NCBI RefSeq assembly: GCF_017502485.1
Contig: NZ_JAFVUX010000003.1
Location: 1-64,000, forward strand
Length of the DNA: 64,000 nt
Reading direction: 5' to 3'
From: Helicobacter sp.
GTDB lineage: Bacteria > Campylobacterota > Campylobacteria > Campylobacterales > Helicobacteraceae
In this document: positions 53,124-63,118 of the stretch, one piece after another
Layout: the number at the start of each line of letters is the position of its first letter
How positions within the stretch are numbered: the first letter of the stretch is position 1
Made by a program: the position numbers and the translations under genes
The notes under the pieces: model-generated
Database searches by the model: none
Seen by the model: the letters and a program-made list of their open reading frames with translations, nothing else
What the model was told of the DNA's origin: nothing

Positions 53124-54494
53124 CTACTTGCTATGGATTTCATAAAGCTGCATAAGCTTTAGGTAGAAGTCTTCTTCACTCTTTGGCACAAGCACGCCAT
53201 CATTAAGGGGCATAAGGTCATAGTGGAGCTTTTGGAGGTTGCTGAAGCGATTGGGGAAGAGATGGGCAATAAGCTTTGCTGAGATACTTGGGCGCACAAG
53301 CACACTAGGAGGTAGTAGTCCAGCCTTGAAAAACTCTAAGATAGATTCTGTATCGTAGCTGATGTGATGATGCTTGCCGTGTGGGCAGGTGGTGCGATTG
53401 ACAAGCATTTGGCATACATCGCAATACACATACCCGCCTTTAATGCTCGTGCTAATCCCGCTTATCACATCAAGCACAGAATATAAAGTATTGCGCTCAT
53501 AAAATACAGAGAGATTGGGGGTGTTGTCAGAGACGATGAAGTGCGTGCAGCCATAGTTCCTAGCGACCATTGCGTGTAGGAGAACATTGTTTGTCCCTGT
53601 GAAGAGATAGGTGTCATCAAGGGGGATGGTGCATATCCTATCGCTCATAAGATACTCGTGCATAGCCAGCTCCACACACTCCTTTTGCATATCATAGTGG
53701 ATAATGGTGTGGCGATAGGGTTTTAGCAAAAATAGTACGACCAAATCGCTCATTGATAGTGCATCGCGGATTAGGGCTTCGTGTGCTTTATGGAAGATTT
53801 GTCCATCAAGCACGAGTCCTGTAATATGCTTGGCATTGTGTGCGGTGATTTGCTCCTGTAAGCTTGCTTTAGCTTCTTTAATATCTGGGAAATGTACTTG
53901 ATACTCCCCGCACACTGCAAGATCTCCAAGCCTAGAGTAAATCCTATCAAACTCTGCTCCACCTTGCAGTCCTGTGAGCTGGATCGTGCGCACTTGGCGA
54001 TCGATAGGGAAGACTTCTTCAACCCTTAAGTGCCCCACTTTTTTTCGCTCAAAGACAATATCAAGCATATCATTTGGCTTGGTGGATTCTAGCACTTTGC
54101 GATTTCTTTTACCCGCTGGGTTTAGCACAAAGGGCGTGAGATAAGAGTCTAAATGCAGGGTTTTGCTATTAGCTAGGCTTGAGATTGGGGCTAGTAAGCC
54201 TTCTTGGACTAGGGCTAGGGAGCTTAGGGCTTCTTTGTCGATGTAGAGAGCCTTGGGTGTTGGTGATTCAGCCTTGAGTGAGCAATTTGATGCGATTTGG
54301 GCAAATTGTGGGCAGTCATTACCATCTAGATAACTCCCGCCTCGAAATTGCCCAGAAGCCTGCAAAGTCTCACTGCAATGCTTAGAATCTAGTTTTTTAG
54401 ATTCTAGTGTGTCTTGCTTTGAAGCAGTGCTAGCTTGTGGTGAAAGCAAGGGTGCTAAGCTTGTGGAGCTAGAATCTGTGCTGTGTCTTTGCAT
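53124..54494 (-). CDS. ATP-sulfurylase-like protein with altered active-site motifs
   Basis: A 456-residue protein. Residues 85-456 follow the ATP sulfurylase fold: YIDKEALSSLALVQEGLLAP at its N-terminus, NYGCTHFIV, and the C-terminal zinc-type site CDVCQ...CPHGKHH. But the two catalytic loops are changed: QTRNPxHRAHE reads DGQIFHKAHE, and GRDHAG reads SDNTPN. Sulfate activation is therefore doubtful. The first 80 residues are Ser-rich and word-derived (TLESKKLDSKH), with no better start inside. Campylobacter has a gene of this type (Cj1609) next to its HP1021 homologue, as here. Function unknown. Confidence 0.65.
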   Translation of the reverse strand: MQRHSTDSSSTSLAPLLSPQASTASKQDTLESKKLDSKHCSETLQASGQFRGGSYLDGNDCPQFAQIASNCSLKAESPTPKALYIDKEALSSLALVQEGLLAPISSLANSKTLHLDSYLTPFVLNPAGKRNRKVLESTKPNDMLDIVFERKKVGHLRVEEVFPIDRQVRTIQLTGLQGGAEFDRIYSRLGDLAVCGEYQVHFPDIKEAKASLQEQITAHNAKHITGLVLDGQIFHKAHEALIRDALSMSDLVVLFLLKPYRHTIIHYDMQKECVELAMHEYLMSDRICTIPLDDTYLFTGTNNVLLHAMVARNYGCTHFIVSDNTPNLSVFYERNTLYSVLDVISGISTSIKGGYVYCDVCQMLVNRTTCPHGKHHHISYDTESILEFFKAGLLPPSVLVRPSISAKLIAHLFPNRFSNLQKLHYDLMPLNDGVLVPKSEEDFYLKLMQLYEIHSK

Positions 54495-54507
54495 TGCTTA
54501 AATTCTC

Positions 54508-55392
54508 TCATTTTTTGCGTAAAAGTCCGTATTTCTTGCGCTTTTCCCACAGGCTTTTTCTGCTCATACCAAGCTTTTTTGCCAGCTCAATATCAGGGTA
54601 GCGACTCTCAAATTTGGCGATGATGGTTTTGACATAATCGTGTATAGACATAATATCCCCGCCTAGCTCTTGCGTGTTTGGGATATGTGAGATGTCGATC
54701 ACTTGCTGGAACTGCACCTTATCTGTAGAGATAAAGGAAATAATCATAGGATACCTATGTGCCAGCTCTAAAAACTCCTTTCTCTCCTGTTTTTTTAGCT
54801 CTTCAAGGTTGGTAGCGTAGTAGATTTTCTGCTTTTGGGGGGTGTTTTTGAAGATATTTTTGTAGTCTTTGTCTTTTAGCGTAATAAATTCAAACAAGAT
54901 ATTTTTCTCCTTAGCGTATTTCATCGCATAAATATCCGCACTACGCTGGGAGGTGCTCTTAATGATAAATGGAGGATTATACTGTAAGAGACTTGGGGTG
55001 TTGAGCTCTTTTTGTATGAAGTCAAAGTAGGCATTATAAAAATCCAGCACGCGCTTTGTTTCTGCAAACTCATTGTAATGGCGTATTTTGCGCACAAGCT
55101 CATCGATCATAAAGGGCTTTAGTACATAGTCTCTAGCTCCAGCTAGCAGAGGTTTGCTTACGGTGTCATCGCTGATATATGAGATCATCATAATGATGAT
55201 AGAATCACTATGCTGCTTAATGAAAAACTCGCAGTTTTGGTTGTAGATATTTGATGAGATCAAAATTGCGTGGTAGGATACGCGCTCTTTTGGGATACTT
55301 TGGCTAATGGTGCATTCATAGCCGGCATCACTAAGCTTGCCCGCGATGCTTTGGGCAAGATAGACTTCATTTTCTAAAATTAGTAATTTCAT
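54508..55392 (-). CDS. HP1021-type orphan response regulator
   Basis: A 294-residue regulator. The receiver-like domain (1-120) lacks the phospho-acceptor Asp: the strand reads HAILISSNIY, with Ser where Asp should be; the Lys of DYVLKPF is kept. The C-terminus is an HTH (IELAKKLGMSRKSLWEKRKKYG). H. pylori HP1021 and C. jejuni Cj1608 have this build and act without phosphorylation; HP1021 responds to redox state and controls the origin and many genes. Cys27 and Cys54 could serve in that. Next to ispDF, as in H. pylori. Confidence 0.85.
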   Translation of the reverse strand: MKLLILENEVYLAQSIAGKLSDAGYECTISQSIPKERVSYHAILISSNIYNQNCEFFIKQHSDSIIIMMISYISDDTVSKPLLAGARDYVLKPFMIDELVRKIRHYNEFAETKRVLDFYNAYFDFIQKELNTPSLLQYNPPFIIKSTSQRSADIYAMKYAKEKNILFEFITLKDKDYKNIFKNTPQKQKIYYATNLEELKKQERKEFLELAHRYPMIISFISTDKVQFQQVIDISHIPNTQELGGDIMSIHDYVKTIIAKFESRYPDIELAKKLGMSRKSLWEKRKKYGLLRKK

Positions 55393-55401
55393 CGCATTCC
55401 T

Positions 55402-56682
55402 TTATCGACACATCTGCGCCACTTCTGTAAAAGAAACAAGCCTAAGGCAAACACTGCTCATCACACACACTCCCTCCGCTCTCCCTATAAAGCCTAGATA
55501 CTCTGTCGTGGTGGCTTTGATATTGATAGCAGAGAGTGGCACGCCTAAAATCTCCGCGATCCTAGCGCGCATAGGTTGCTTGTATGTGCTAAGGCGTGGG
55601 GTTTGTGCGATAATGGTTAGATCAATATTATAAAGCTCATAGCCTACACTTTTGGCAAAGTCCCACACAATCTCTAGTAGCTTTGCAGAATCTGCCCCAG
55701 CCCATGTACTGCTAGAATCTGGAAACCACTCGCCAATATCTCCAGCTCCCATAGCACCTAAAATCGCATCAATCAAGCTATGCAGTGCGACATCACCATC
55801 GCTATGGGCTTTGAAGCCTAGCTCACTCTCTATTACCACGCCACCTAGCTTCATCACCTTGCCTACTTCAAAGCTATGTACATCAAGTCCATTGCCTACA
55901 TAGGTGGCGCGTGTCCAGCTTGGTACTTCTTGCATAAGTACTTGCTCTAATGCGAGCAAATCACTTGCTAAAGTTATCTTCTCTAATGCTCTATCCCCTT
56001 GTATATAGCGCACTACTCCGCCATTTGCCTTAATGATTGAGCTCTCATCTGTACCTTGCTTAGATTCTAGTGCGCTGCGTAGTGTGCTTGTGCGCGAGAG
56101 CTGGGGGGTTTGGATTCTAGAGAGCTTGCTTCTATCAACATATGTGCCATCATAAATGCTTGTATCAGGCACCTCCAAAATCGGTGCGACACAATCCACC
56201 CTAGATTCTAGGCTAGAATCTAGTCCTGTAGCAATAAGTGCGGTAATGATATTTCGCCCCACTGCCACCACTCCCGCGCGCGCTACATCGCTTACAAGCA
56301 CCCACTCGCTATTAACACATTGCATGGCATTTTGTAACGATTCTTGCCGAGAATCCCCACCAACTACAATGGTATAGGAGCAGAACTTTTGCATATAGGG
56401 AGCTTCTTGCTCGCTTGCAGTGATATAGATTTGTGCAAATGGATAGATTGCGCTTAGTGTATCGGCTACAAGTAACCATAGGGGCTTTTCTCCCACGCGT
56501 AGCCACTGCTTTTTGATCGCGTGTGTTTTGGGGGTTGTTTGGGTGAAGCGACTTGAACTGCCTGCTGCCATAAGGATAAGCGAGATAGACTCCCCCTGTG
56601 CTAAATGCGTAGAATCCCCACAAGACACGCTTGATCCTTGCTTGATAGGCGGAAGCGATTGGGTCGTTTTGTTTCTATACAC
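55402..56682 (-). CDS. ispDF: Bifunctional IspD/IspF isoprenoid enzyme
   Basis: A 426-residue fusion of two MEP-pathway enzymes. The N-terminal IspD part (about 30-265) has the CTP loop LILMAAGSSSRF; the C-terminal IspF part (about 268-426) has GNGLDVHSF, KAHSDGDVALHSLIDAILGA and GDIGEWFPD. It makes isopentenyl precursors. H. pylori and Campylobacter carry the same fusion. The IspD half holds a paired recurrent word (56201-56223) encoding LDSSLES, and a 28-residue N-terminal extension. An alternative start at a later codon is possible. Confidence 0.93.
   Translation of the reverse strand: MYRNKTTQSLPPIKQGSSVSCGDSTHLAQGESISLILMAAGSSSRFTQTTPKTHAIKKQWLRVGEKPLWLLVADTLSAIYPFAQIYITASEQEAPYMQKFCSYTIVVGGDSRQESLQNAMQCVNSEWVLVSDVARAGVVAVGRNIITALIATGLDSSLESRVDCVAPILEVPDTSIYDGTYVDRSKLSRIQTPQLSRTSTLRSALESKQGTDESSIIKANGGVVRYIQGDRALEKITLASDLLALEQVLMQEVPSWTRATYVGNGLDVHSFEVGKVMKLGGVVIESELGFKAHSDGDVALHSLIDAILGAMGAGDIGEWFPDSSSTWAGADSAKLLEIVWDFAKSVGYELYNIDLTIIAQTPRLSTYKQPMRARIAEILGVPLSAINIKATTTEYLGFIGRAEGVCVMSSVCLRLVSFTEVAQMCR
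56201..56223. repeat. Second copy of the paired inverted recurrent word
   Basis: Identical to 52970-52992 (two 11-mers in opposite orientation with one G between), here inside ispDF. Confidence 0.8.
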
Positions 56683-56779
56683 CGCAAGCCTTTGTTTAGG
56701 AATGTTACAAAATTATACTTACTTTTGCTTAAACTTTTTTATCAAGCGCACACACGCTTCGCGATTATGGAATAAATAG

Positions 56780-57799
<1,020 letters not shown>

Positions 57800-58020
57800 A
57801 GCTTGCGCTACTGCTCACCTTTGCCAAAGGCTAGAATCTAGACATTTTTAGGTTATAGCTAGTTCTTGTACTTAAAAGTAAAAGATATGCTTGTAAGCTG
57901 GGCTATCGCATTAGGATTTGGTGGAGTTGTAAGCACTTCTTTAAGCAAACTTTAGTTAGAATCTCTACTTATTTTTGCCAGAATTTATGCGGAGATTTTG
58001 AAGGATAGTAAGGAGTGTGT

Positions 58021-60480
58021 ATGGAGCATCTTTTGGATGATGTGAGTGTTGTTGATATACATATTGATGACTCTATTAAAGAGAGCTATTTGAATTACTC
58101 TATGAGCGTGATTGTAGGGCGCGCGCTCCCTGATGCTAAAGATGGCTTAAAGCCCGTGCATAGAAGGATTCTCTATGCAATGAACGACTTAGGTGCAAAC
58201 TCCCGTGCCAAACATAAAAAAAGTGCGCGTATCGTGGGTGATGTCATAGGGAAATACCACCCCCACGGCGATATAGCTGTGTATGATGCACTTGTGCGTA
58301 TGGCGCAAGACTTTTCTATGCGCTTGCCTCTTGTCGATGGACACGGGAACTTTGGCTCAATCGATGGGGATAATGCCGCTGCTATGCGCTACACAGGTGC
58401 GCGTATGGCATCAGCTAGTGAAGAGATTTTGCGTGATATTGATAAAGACACGGTGGAGTTTGTTTCAAACTATGATGATAGTTTAAAAGAGCCAGATGTC
58501 TTGCCAAGCAGGATTCCTAATCTGCTTGTCAATGGCTCAAGTGGGATTGCCGTGGGTATGGCGACAAGTATCCCACCACACAGACTTGATGAGATTATTG
58601 ACGCGCTTGTGTATGTGGTTGATAGCCCAGAAGCATCGTTAGAGGAGCTGCTTTCTTTTGTGCAAGGACCAGACTTTCCTACAGGTGGGATCATCTATGG
58701 GAAGCAGGGTATTGTTGATGCGTATCGCACCGGGCGAGGTAGAATCCGCGTGCGCGCTAAAACCCACATAGAAAAAACCAAGACTAAAGATATCATTATC
58801 ATCGATGAAATCCCCTACCAAGTCAATAAATCTAAGCTTGTAGAGCAAATCAGTGAGCTAGCTAGGGATAAGGTTATAGAAGGGATTGCTGAAGTGCGTG
58901 ATGAGAGCGACAAGGAAGGTATGCGCGTAGTTATTGAGCTTAAAAAAGATGCGATGAGTGAGATCGTGCTAAACAATCTCTATAAATCCACCACTATGGA
59001 GAGTACCTTTGGGATTATCTTGCTTGCTATCAACAACAAAGAGCCAAAGATTTTCACACTTTTAGAGCTATTAAATATTTTTATCTCTCATAGAAAGACA
59101 ATCGTTATCCGCCGCACGATTTTTGACCTAGAAAAGGCAAAGGCTAGGGCGCATATCCTAGAGGGGCTCAAAATCGCGCTTGATCATATCGATGAAGTCA
59201 TCGCTCTTATCAAAGCAAGCGCCAATACCGAAGAAGCACACGATGGGCTTATGGAGAAGTTTGGGCTAAGTAGTTTGCAGGCTAAAGCGATTTTGGAAAT
59301 GCGCTTGCAGCGACTCACAGGGTTAGAGCGCGATAAAATCGAGCAAGAATACGCCGAGCTACTAAAGCAGATAGAATACCTAACAAGTATTCTAAAAAGT
59401 GAAGAAAAACTTAAAGCGATCATTAAAGAAGAACTACTAGAGATTAAAGAAAAATTCTCTAGCCCAAGACTTACACAAATTGAAGAAGACTATGATGCAA
59501 TTGATATAGAAGATCTAATTCCTAATGAGCCAGTGGTTGTTACAATGAGTCATCGTGGTTATGTGAAGCGCGTATTGCTAAAAAATTATGAAAAGCAGCA
59601 CCGAGGAGGGAAAGGCAAGATCAGTGGCAATACTCACGCAGATGACTTTATAGAATCTTTCTTCATCGCAAACACGCACGATACGATACTATTTATCACC
59701 AACAAAGGGCAACTTTACTGGCTAAAAGTCTATAAGATCCCAGAAGCAGGGCGAACTGCTATTGGCAAGGCAGTGGTCAATCTCATCAATATTCAGCCAG
59801 ATGAGAAGATTATGGCAACAATCACTACAAAAGACTTCAATAGTGATAAATCTCTAGTATTCTTCACCAAAAACGGCATTGTCAAGCGCACAAATTTAAG
59901 CGAGTATAGTAATATCCGATCTGTGGGCGTGCGCGCCATCAACCTTGATGAAAATGATGAGCTAGTGAGTGCTAGAATCATCACCCAAGAGATTAAAGAA
60001 CTTTTCATTGCCACGCATAAGGGTATGTGTATCCGCTTTAGTGTCAATGATATACGCGAGATTGGTAGGGTGAGCCGTGGTGTTACAGGGATACGCTTTA
60101 AAGAGCAAGATGACTGCGTGATCGCTGCTACGACCATAGGCAGTGATAATGACAAGCTTTTAACCGTGAGTGAGCAGGGCATTGGCAAGCAGACACTTGC
60201 AGGAGAATACCGCTTGCAATCGCGCGGCGGCAAAGGCGTGATTGTGATGAAGCTTACAAACAAAACAGGCAATCTTGTAAGCATTGTCAATGTCAATGAT
60301 GAAAATATGGATTTAATGGTGCTTACGACTAAGGGCAAGATGATACGCGTAGATACCGATGCGATCCGTGAAGCAGGACGCAATACAAGCGGTGTTAAAA
60401 TCGTCAATGTAGGGAGTGAGAAAGTCGCTTTTGCAGTAACTTGTCCCAAAGAGGAGATAAGTGAGAGTGAAGCAGAGTAA
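58021..60480 (+). CDS. gyrA: DNA gyrase subunit A with a resistance-type residue
   Basis: An 819-residue topoisomerase subunit that cuts and rejoins DNA through Tyr124 (AMRYTGARM). The quinolone-resistance region reads [19 protein letters not shown]: the residue equal to E. coli Ser83 and C. jejuni Thr86 is Ile85, codon ATA at 58273-58275. The equivalent of Asp87 is intact (Asp89). The C-terminal domain has a GyrA box QHRGGKG. A GTG two codons earlier overlaps the AAGGAG ribosome site, so the ATG at 58021 is used. The downstream gene is in the same reading frame directly after its stop. Confidence 0.97.
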   Translation: MEHLLDDVSVVDIHIDDSIKESYLNYSMSVIVGRALPDAKDGLKPVHRRILYAMNDLGANSRAKHKKSARIVGDVIGKYHPHGDIAVYDALVRMAQDFSMRLPLVDGHGNFGSIDGDNAAAMRYTGARMASASEEILRDIDKDTVEFVSNYDDSLKEPDVLPSRIPNLLVNGSSGIAVGMATSIPPHRLDEIIDALVYVVDSPEASLEELLSFVQGPDFPTGGIIYGKQGIVDAYRTGRGRIRVRAKTHIEKTKTKDIIIIDEIPYQVNKSKLVEQISELARDKVIEGIAEVRDESDKEGMRVVIELKKDAMSEIVLNNLYKSTTMESTFGIILLAINNKEPKIFTLLELLNIFISHRKTIVIRRTIFDLEKAKARAHILEGLKIALDHIDEVIALIKASANTEEAHDGLMEKFGLSSLQAKAILEMRLQRLTGLERDKIEQEYAELLKQIEYLTSILKSEEKLKAIIKEELLEIKEKFSSPRLTQIEEDYDAIDIEDLIPNEPVVVTMSHRGYVKRVLLKNYEKQHRGGKGKISGNTHADDFIESFFIANTHDTILFITNKGQLYWLKVYKIPEAGRTAIGKAVVNLINIQPDEKIMATITTKDFNSDKSLVFFTKNGIVKRTNLSEYSNIRSVGVRAINLDENDELVSARIITQEIKELFIATHKGMCIRFSVNDIREIGRVSRGVTGIRFKEQDDCVIAATTIGSDNDKLLTVSEQGIGKQTLAGEYRLQSRGGKGVIVMKLTNKTGNLVSIVNVNDENMDLMVLTTKGKMIRVDTDAIREAGRNTSGVKIVNVGSEKVAFAVTCPKEEISESEAE

Positions 60481-60588
60481 AACGGGGGGAATCCACTTCC
60501 AACTATCCACGCCTTTAGGTTTATAGCACGCGCTGGGGTTTTTCTCTTTAGCTTTTGTACATTTTTTCCTTTTTTCTCTACGCTGTGG

Positions 60589-62061
60589 GTGCGTAGATTC
60601 TTTGGCAAGGTGGATATTACGCAAATCATCTTCCACTTGTGCTTCCCTGTTGCGCCAAATGGTATTGATATAGATTTTATCTTCTCTTTTGTAGCTCTTG
60701 CTCTCTTGCCTAGTCTTGCTATCTCGCTAGCTCTTACATACCCTAGTGGCACAGCTAGGCTTTTTGTGGTGGGCTATGAGATCTGTGCGCGCTTCTTTTT
60801 GTGGAGTAAAGAGCTCGTGCGTAGCCACTCCTTGATCGCGCGCTATGTTTTTATCGCCTTTCTTGGTGTGTATGGCTGGAGTTATGTGGGTAAAAAGCTA
60901 AAAATTAGTGAGTTTATCGCAAGCAACAAGGTGCATAAAACCTATGCAAATTTTTATGAGAGCTACTACAAAGCCCCTGATATAGAATCTATCAAGCAGA
61001 GCTTCTCTATGGTGGAGAAGCCTAGGAATTTGCTTGTGATTTATATGGAGTCTATGGAGGCGACCTTTGGGAGCAGTGATGCCAAAGATTTTGCTGTGAA
61101 AATCTCTCCACCATTTGCCGAGCTAACGCAGAATCTAAATGCCCTAGCTTCAAGCGGAGTAAGCTTTAGCTACATTAAGCAAACTACAGGCACAGGCTGG
61201 ACGATTGCAGGGCTAATCTCCTACAACTGCGCTTTCCCACAAACTTGGCTACCATTTAATGCTGGCTTTAATGATAGTGTCGCACGCTATTTCTTGCACT
61301 CGGCTACTTGTTTGGGCGATGTGTTTAGTGCGCTTGGCTATGAGCAGGCGTTTTTCCGTGGGGCGAATGCAGATTTCGCTGGGTCTAGGGAGTTTTTTGC
61401 CTCACATAGTATCCCTATGAATGATCTTAGCTCCATAGAGACTTATGCGCAGGGCTTTGGGGATTATCGTAATGATTGGGGTGTGAAAGACTCTGTGCTT
61501 TTTAGCTATGTCAAAGAATATTTGCAAGAGTATGTCGCTAAAAAGGACAAAAATCCCTTTGCCTTTTATGTGCTAACAGCCGATACACACGCACCCGGCT
61601 TTGTGGATAAAGCTTACTGCGATCTCCCTACAAGCTATGCAAACTCCCTGCACTGCTCAGATAAGATTGTGGGGGATTTTGTGCAGTGGTTTTTGCAAAG
61701 TCCTTTGGCAAAGGATACGACTTTGGTCTTGCTAGGTGATCATCTCACAATGCAGCAGCGATTTGTGCAAGATGGCACAAGCAGAAGTATCTACAATGCC
61801 TTCATTAACCCAGCTTTCACTAAGCCATCCACACAAGATCTCACTAAGGCTCGCCTACTTAGCCACTTTGACATCACAGCATTGCTGCTAGATTCTATTG
61901 CTATCCCTACGCGTGATTTTGGATTAGGGCGCAACCCTCTCTATGGGTGCACGCTCCTTGAGCAGCTAGGGGAATCTAGCCTTGCCACAGAGCTAAGCAA
62001 GCCTTCGCGCGTGTATGAGCGATTTTGGGAGTTTGATAGCACGAAAAAGTCGCACTACTAG
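60589..62061 (+). CDS. Membrane sulfatase-fold protein (phosphoglycerol-transferase-like)
   Basis: At least 490 residues: N-terminal transmembrane helices, then a periplasmic alkaline-phosphatase-fold domain with metal/nucleophile motifs YMESMEATFG, TGTGWTIAG (Thr nucleophile), ADTHAPG and LLGDHLTM. It resembles OpgB/LtaS enzymes that move phosphoglycerol or phosphoethanolamine onto envelope glycans. GTG at 60589 is the first common start, but the frame stays open back to the gyrA stop and reads a further helix (VFLFSFCTFFPFF), so the true start may be an uncommon codon upstream. A G6 run lies at 60484-60489. Confidence 0.7.
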   Translation: MRRFFGKVDITQIIFHLCFPVAPNGIDIDFIFSFVALALLPSLAISLALTYPSGTARLFVVGYEICARFFLWSKELVRSHSLIARYVFIAFLGVYGWSYVGKKLKISEFIASNKVHKTYANFYESYYKAPDIESIKQSFSMVEKPRNLLVIYMESMEATFGSSDAKDFAVKISPPFAELTQNLNALASSGVSFSYIKQTTGTGWTIAGLISYNCAFPQTWLPFNAGFNDSVARYFLHSATCLGDVFSALGYEQAFFRGANADFAGSREFFASHSIPMNDLSSIETYAQGFGDYRNDWGVKDSVLFSYVKEYLQEYVAKKDKNPFAFYVLTADTHAPGFVDKAYCDLPTSYANSLHCSDKIVGDFVQWFLQSPLAKDTTLVLLGDHLTMQQRFVQDGTSRSIYNAFINPAFTKPSTQDLTKARLLSHFDITALLLDSIAIPTRDFGLGRNPLYGCTLLEQLGESSLATELSKPSRVYERFWEFDSTKKSHY

Positions 62062-62464
62062 GCTTTTAGATTCTAGTGTGGCTTGATTTTACCCTGCGCT
62101 TGGATTTATTTTCAAGGATTCTAGGAGTTACTGAGCTGGAGTTCTAGGATTGTGGATGAGATAACAAGCGAAGTGGTGCAAGGCGCAGAGCGTGGTAGTT
62201 TCTTTAGTAAATTGGGCTTTGCGAATCGGCACAATGGCACGCATAACTGCAGGGTCGGTGAAGCTCATCGATTTATCGCTTCAAGAGCAATCCACTTGTG
62301 AAACTAGATTCTAGCATCTCTAGCCTCGCTCCACGCCCAAGCTTATATTGCACAAGCTTCAAATCTTTGGCAAGTTATTGTGCCTTAGAGTGAGCGATAA
62401 ACCCATATACCTCGCCTATCACCACACACGAGACATAAGTGGCTAGAACAATTAGACCTTAGCA
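62062..62464. other. 403-base gap with a possible gene relic
   Basis: No intact gene is seen. On the plus strand a stretch near 62140-62300 is open for about 50 residues (VDEITSEVVQGAERGSFFSK, then LGFANRHNGTHN) but has no start. It looks like the remains of a gene I cannot identify. A perfect recurrent word lies at 62304-62314. Confidence 0.3.
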
Positions 62465-63118
62465 TTATAAAAGCTCTCTTAAGCGTATAGGGGCAAACTC
62501 CAGCTCTTCGCAACAGGCATTGATACAAAAGCGGTTGTAAGTTTTTTTCGTGTGTGTGTGCCCGTGGATATTAAGCGAGCAGCCACAAAGCTTATAGGCT
62601 TCATCAAGCACATCGCGCGCTAGGCAGAATCTATCATCTTTCTTGCGGTTGAAGACGGGAAAGTGGCTAAACATCACACGCTCCCCGTCAAGATCAAGTA
62701 CAATGGCATTGGCATAAGGGTCTTTAAGCTGGGTACTACTAAACTTTGCTCTAAGGCGCGCTTTGATACGCTTGGCATTGGGGATTTGGAGCTTTAGTTT
62801 ATGGCAGACTTGCCACTCTCGCATTTTTTCTACACGCTTAAATTTGCCAATATCATTATTTCCTACAACAAGGATTTTCTCCCCGTGTAAGCGTGGCAAA
62901 TATTTATAACCTGTATCAAAGTATAAATCCCCTAAATGCAGGACTTTGTCATTTGCACCAACGACATTGTTCCAGCGATAGACTTGTAGCTCATCAAAGC
63001 GCGTAAAGCCACTATATTTTAGCGTGAGCTTGCGGATAGGCTCCTTTTTCATCACAGCTTTATGCCCAAAGTGTGTATCGGAGATGACAAAGGTATCAAG
63101 TGTTATATCATACTTCAT
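62465..63118 (-). CDS. Calcineurin-like metallophosphoesterase
   Basis: A 217-residue cytoplasmic enzyme with the full metal-site series: SDTHFGH (near 14), HLGDLYFD, GNND, SHFP and HGHTH. The family includes nucleases and phosphatases; the substrate is not known. It overlaps the 3' end of the ABC transporter gene by 11 bases, so it is likely co-transcribed. Two Cys-rich spots near the end (CGCS, INACCEE) are unusual for the family. Confidence 0.85.
   Translation of the reverse strand: MKYDITLDTFVISDTHFGHKAVMKKEPIRKLTLKYSGFTRFDELQVYRWNNVVGANDKVLHLGDLYFDTGYKYLPRLHGEKILVVGNNDIGKFKRVEKMREWQVCHKLKLQIPNAKRIKARLRAKFSSTQLKDPYANAIVLDLDGERVMFSHFPVFNRKKDDRFCLARDVLDEAYKLCGCSLNIHGHTHTKKTYNRFCINACCEELEFAPIRLRELL

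Noticed and set aside
52970-56223. Paired palindromes as a CRISPR array
   Set aside because: The copies are isolated, not regularly spaced, and lie inside coding genes; no cas gene is present.
59793-60752. 319-residue open frame on the minus strand opposite gyrA
   Set aside because: It is a shadow of gyrA in reverse. Its composition is Ser/Leu/Ile-rich with no domain, and it spans the gyrA end and the start of the next gene.
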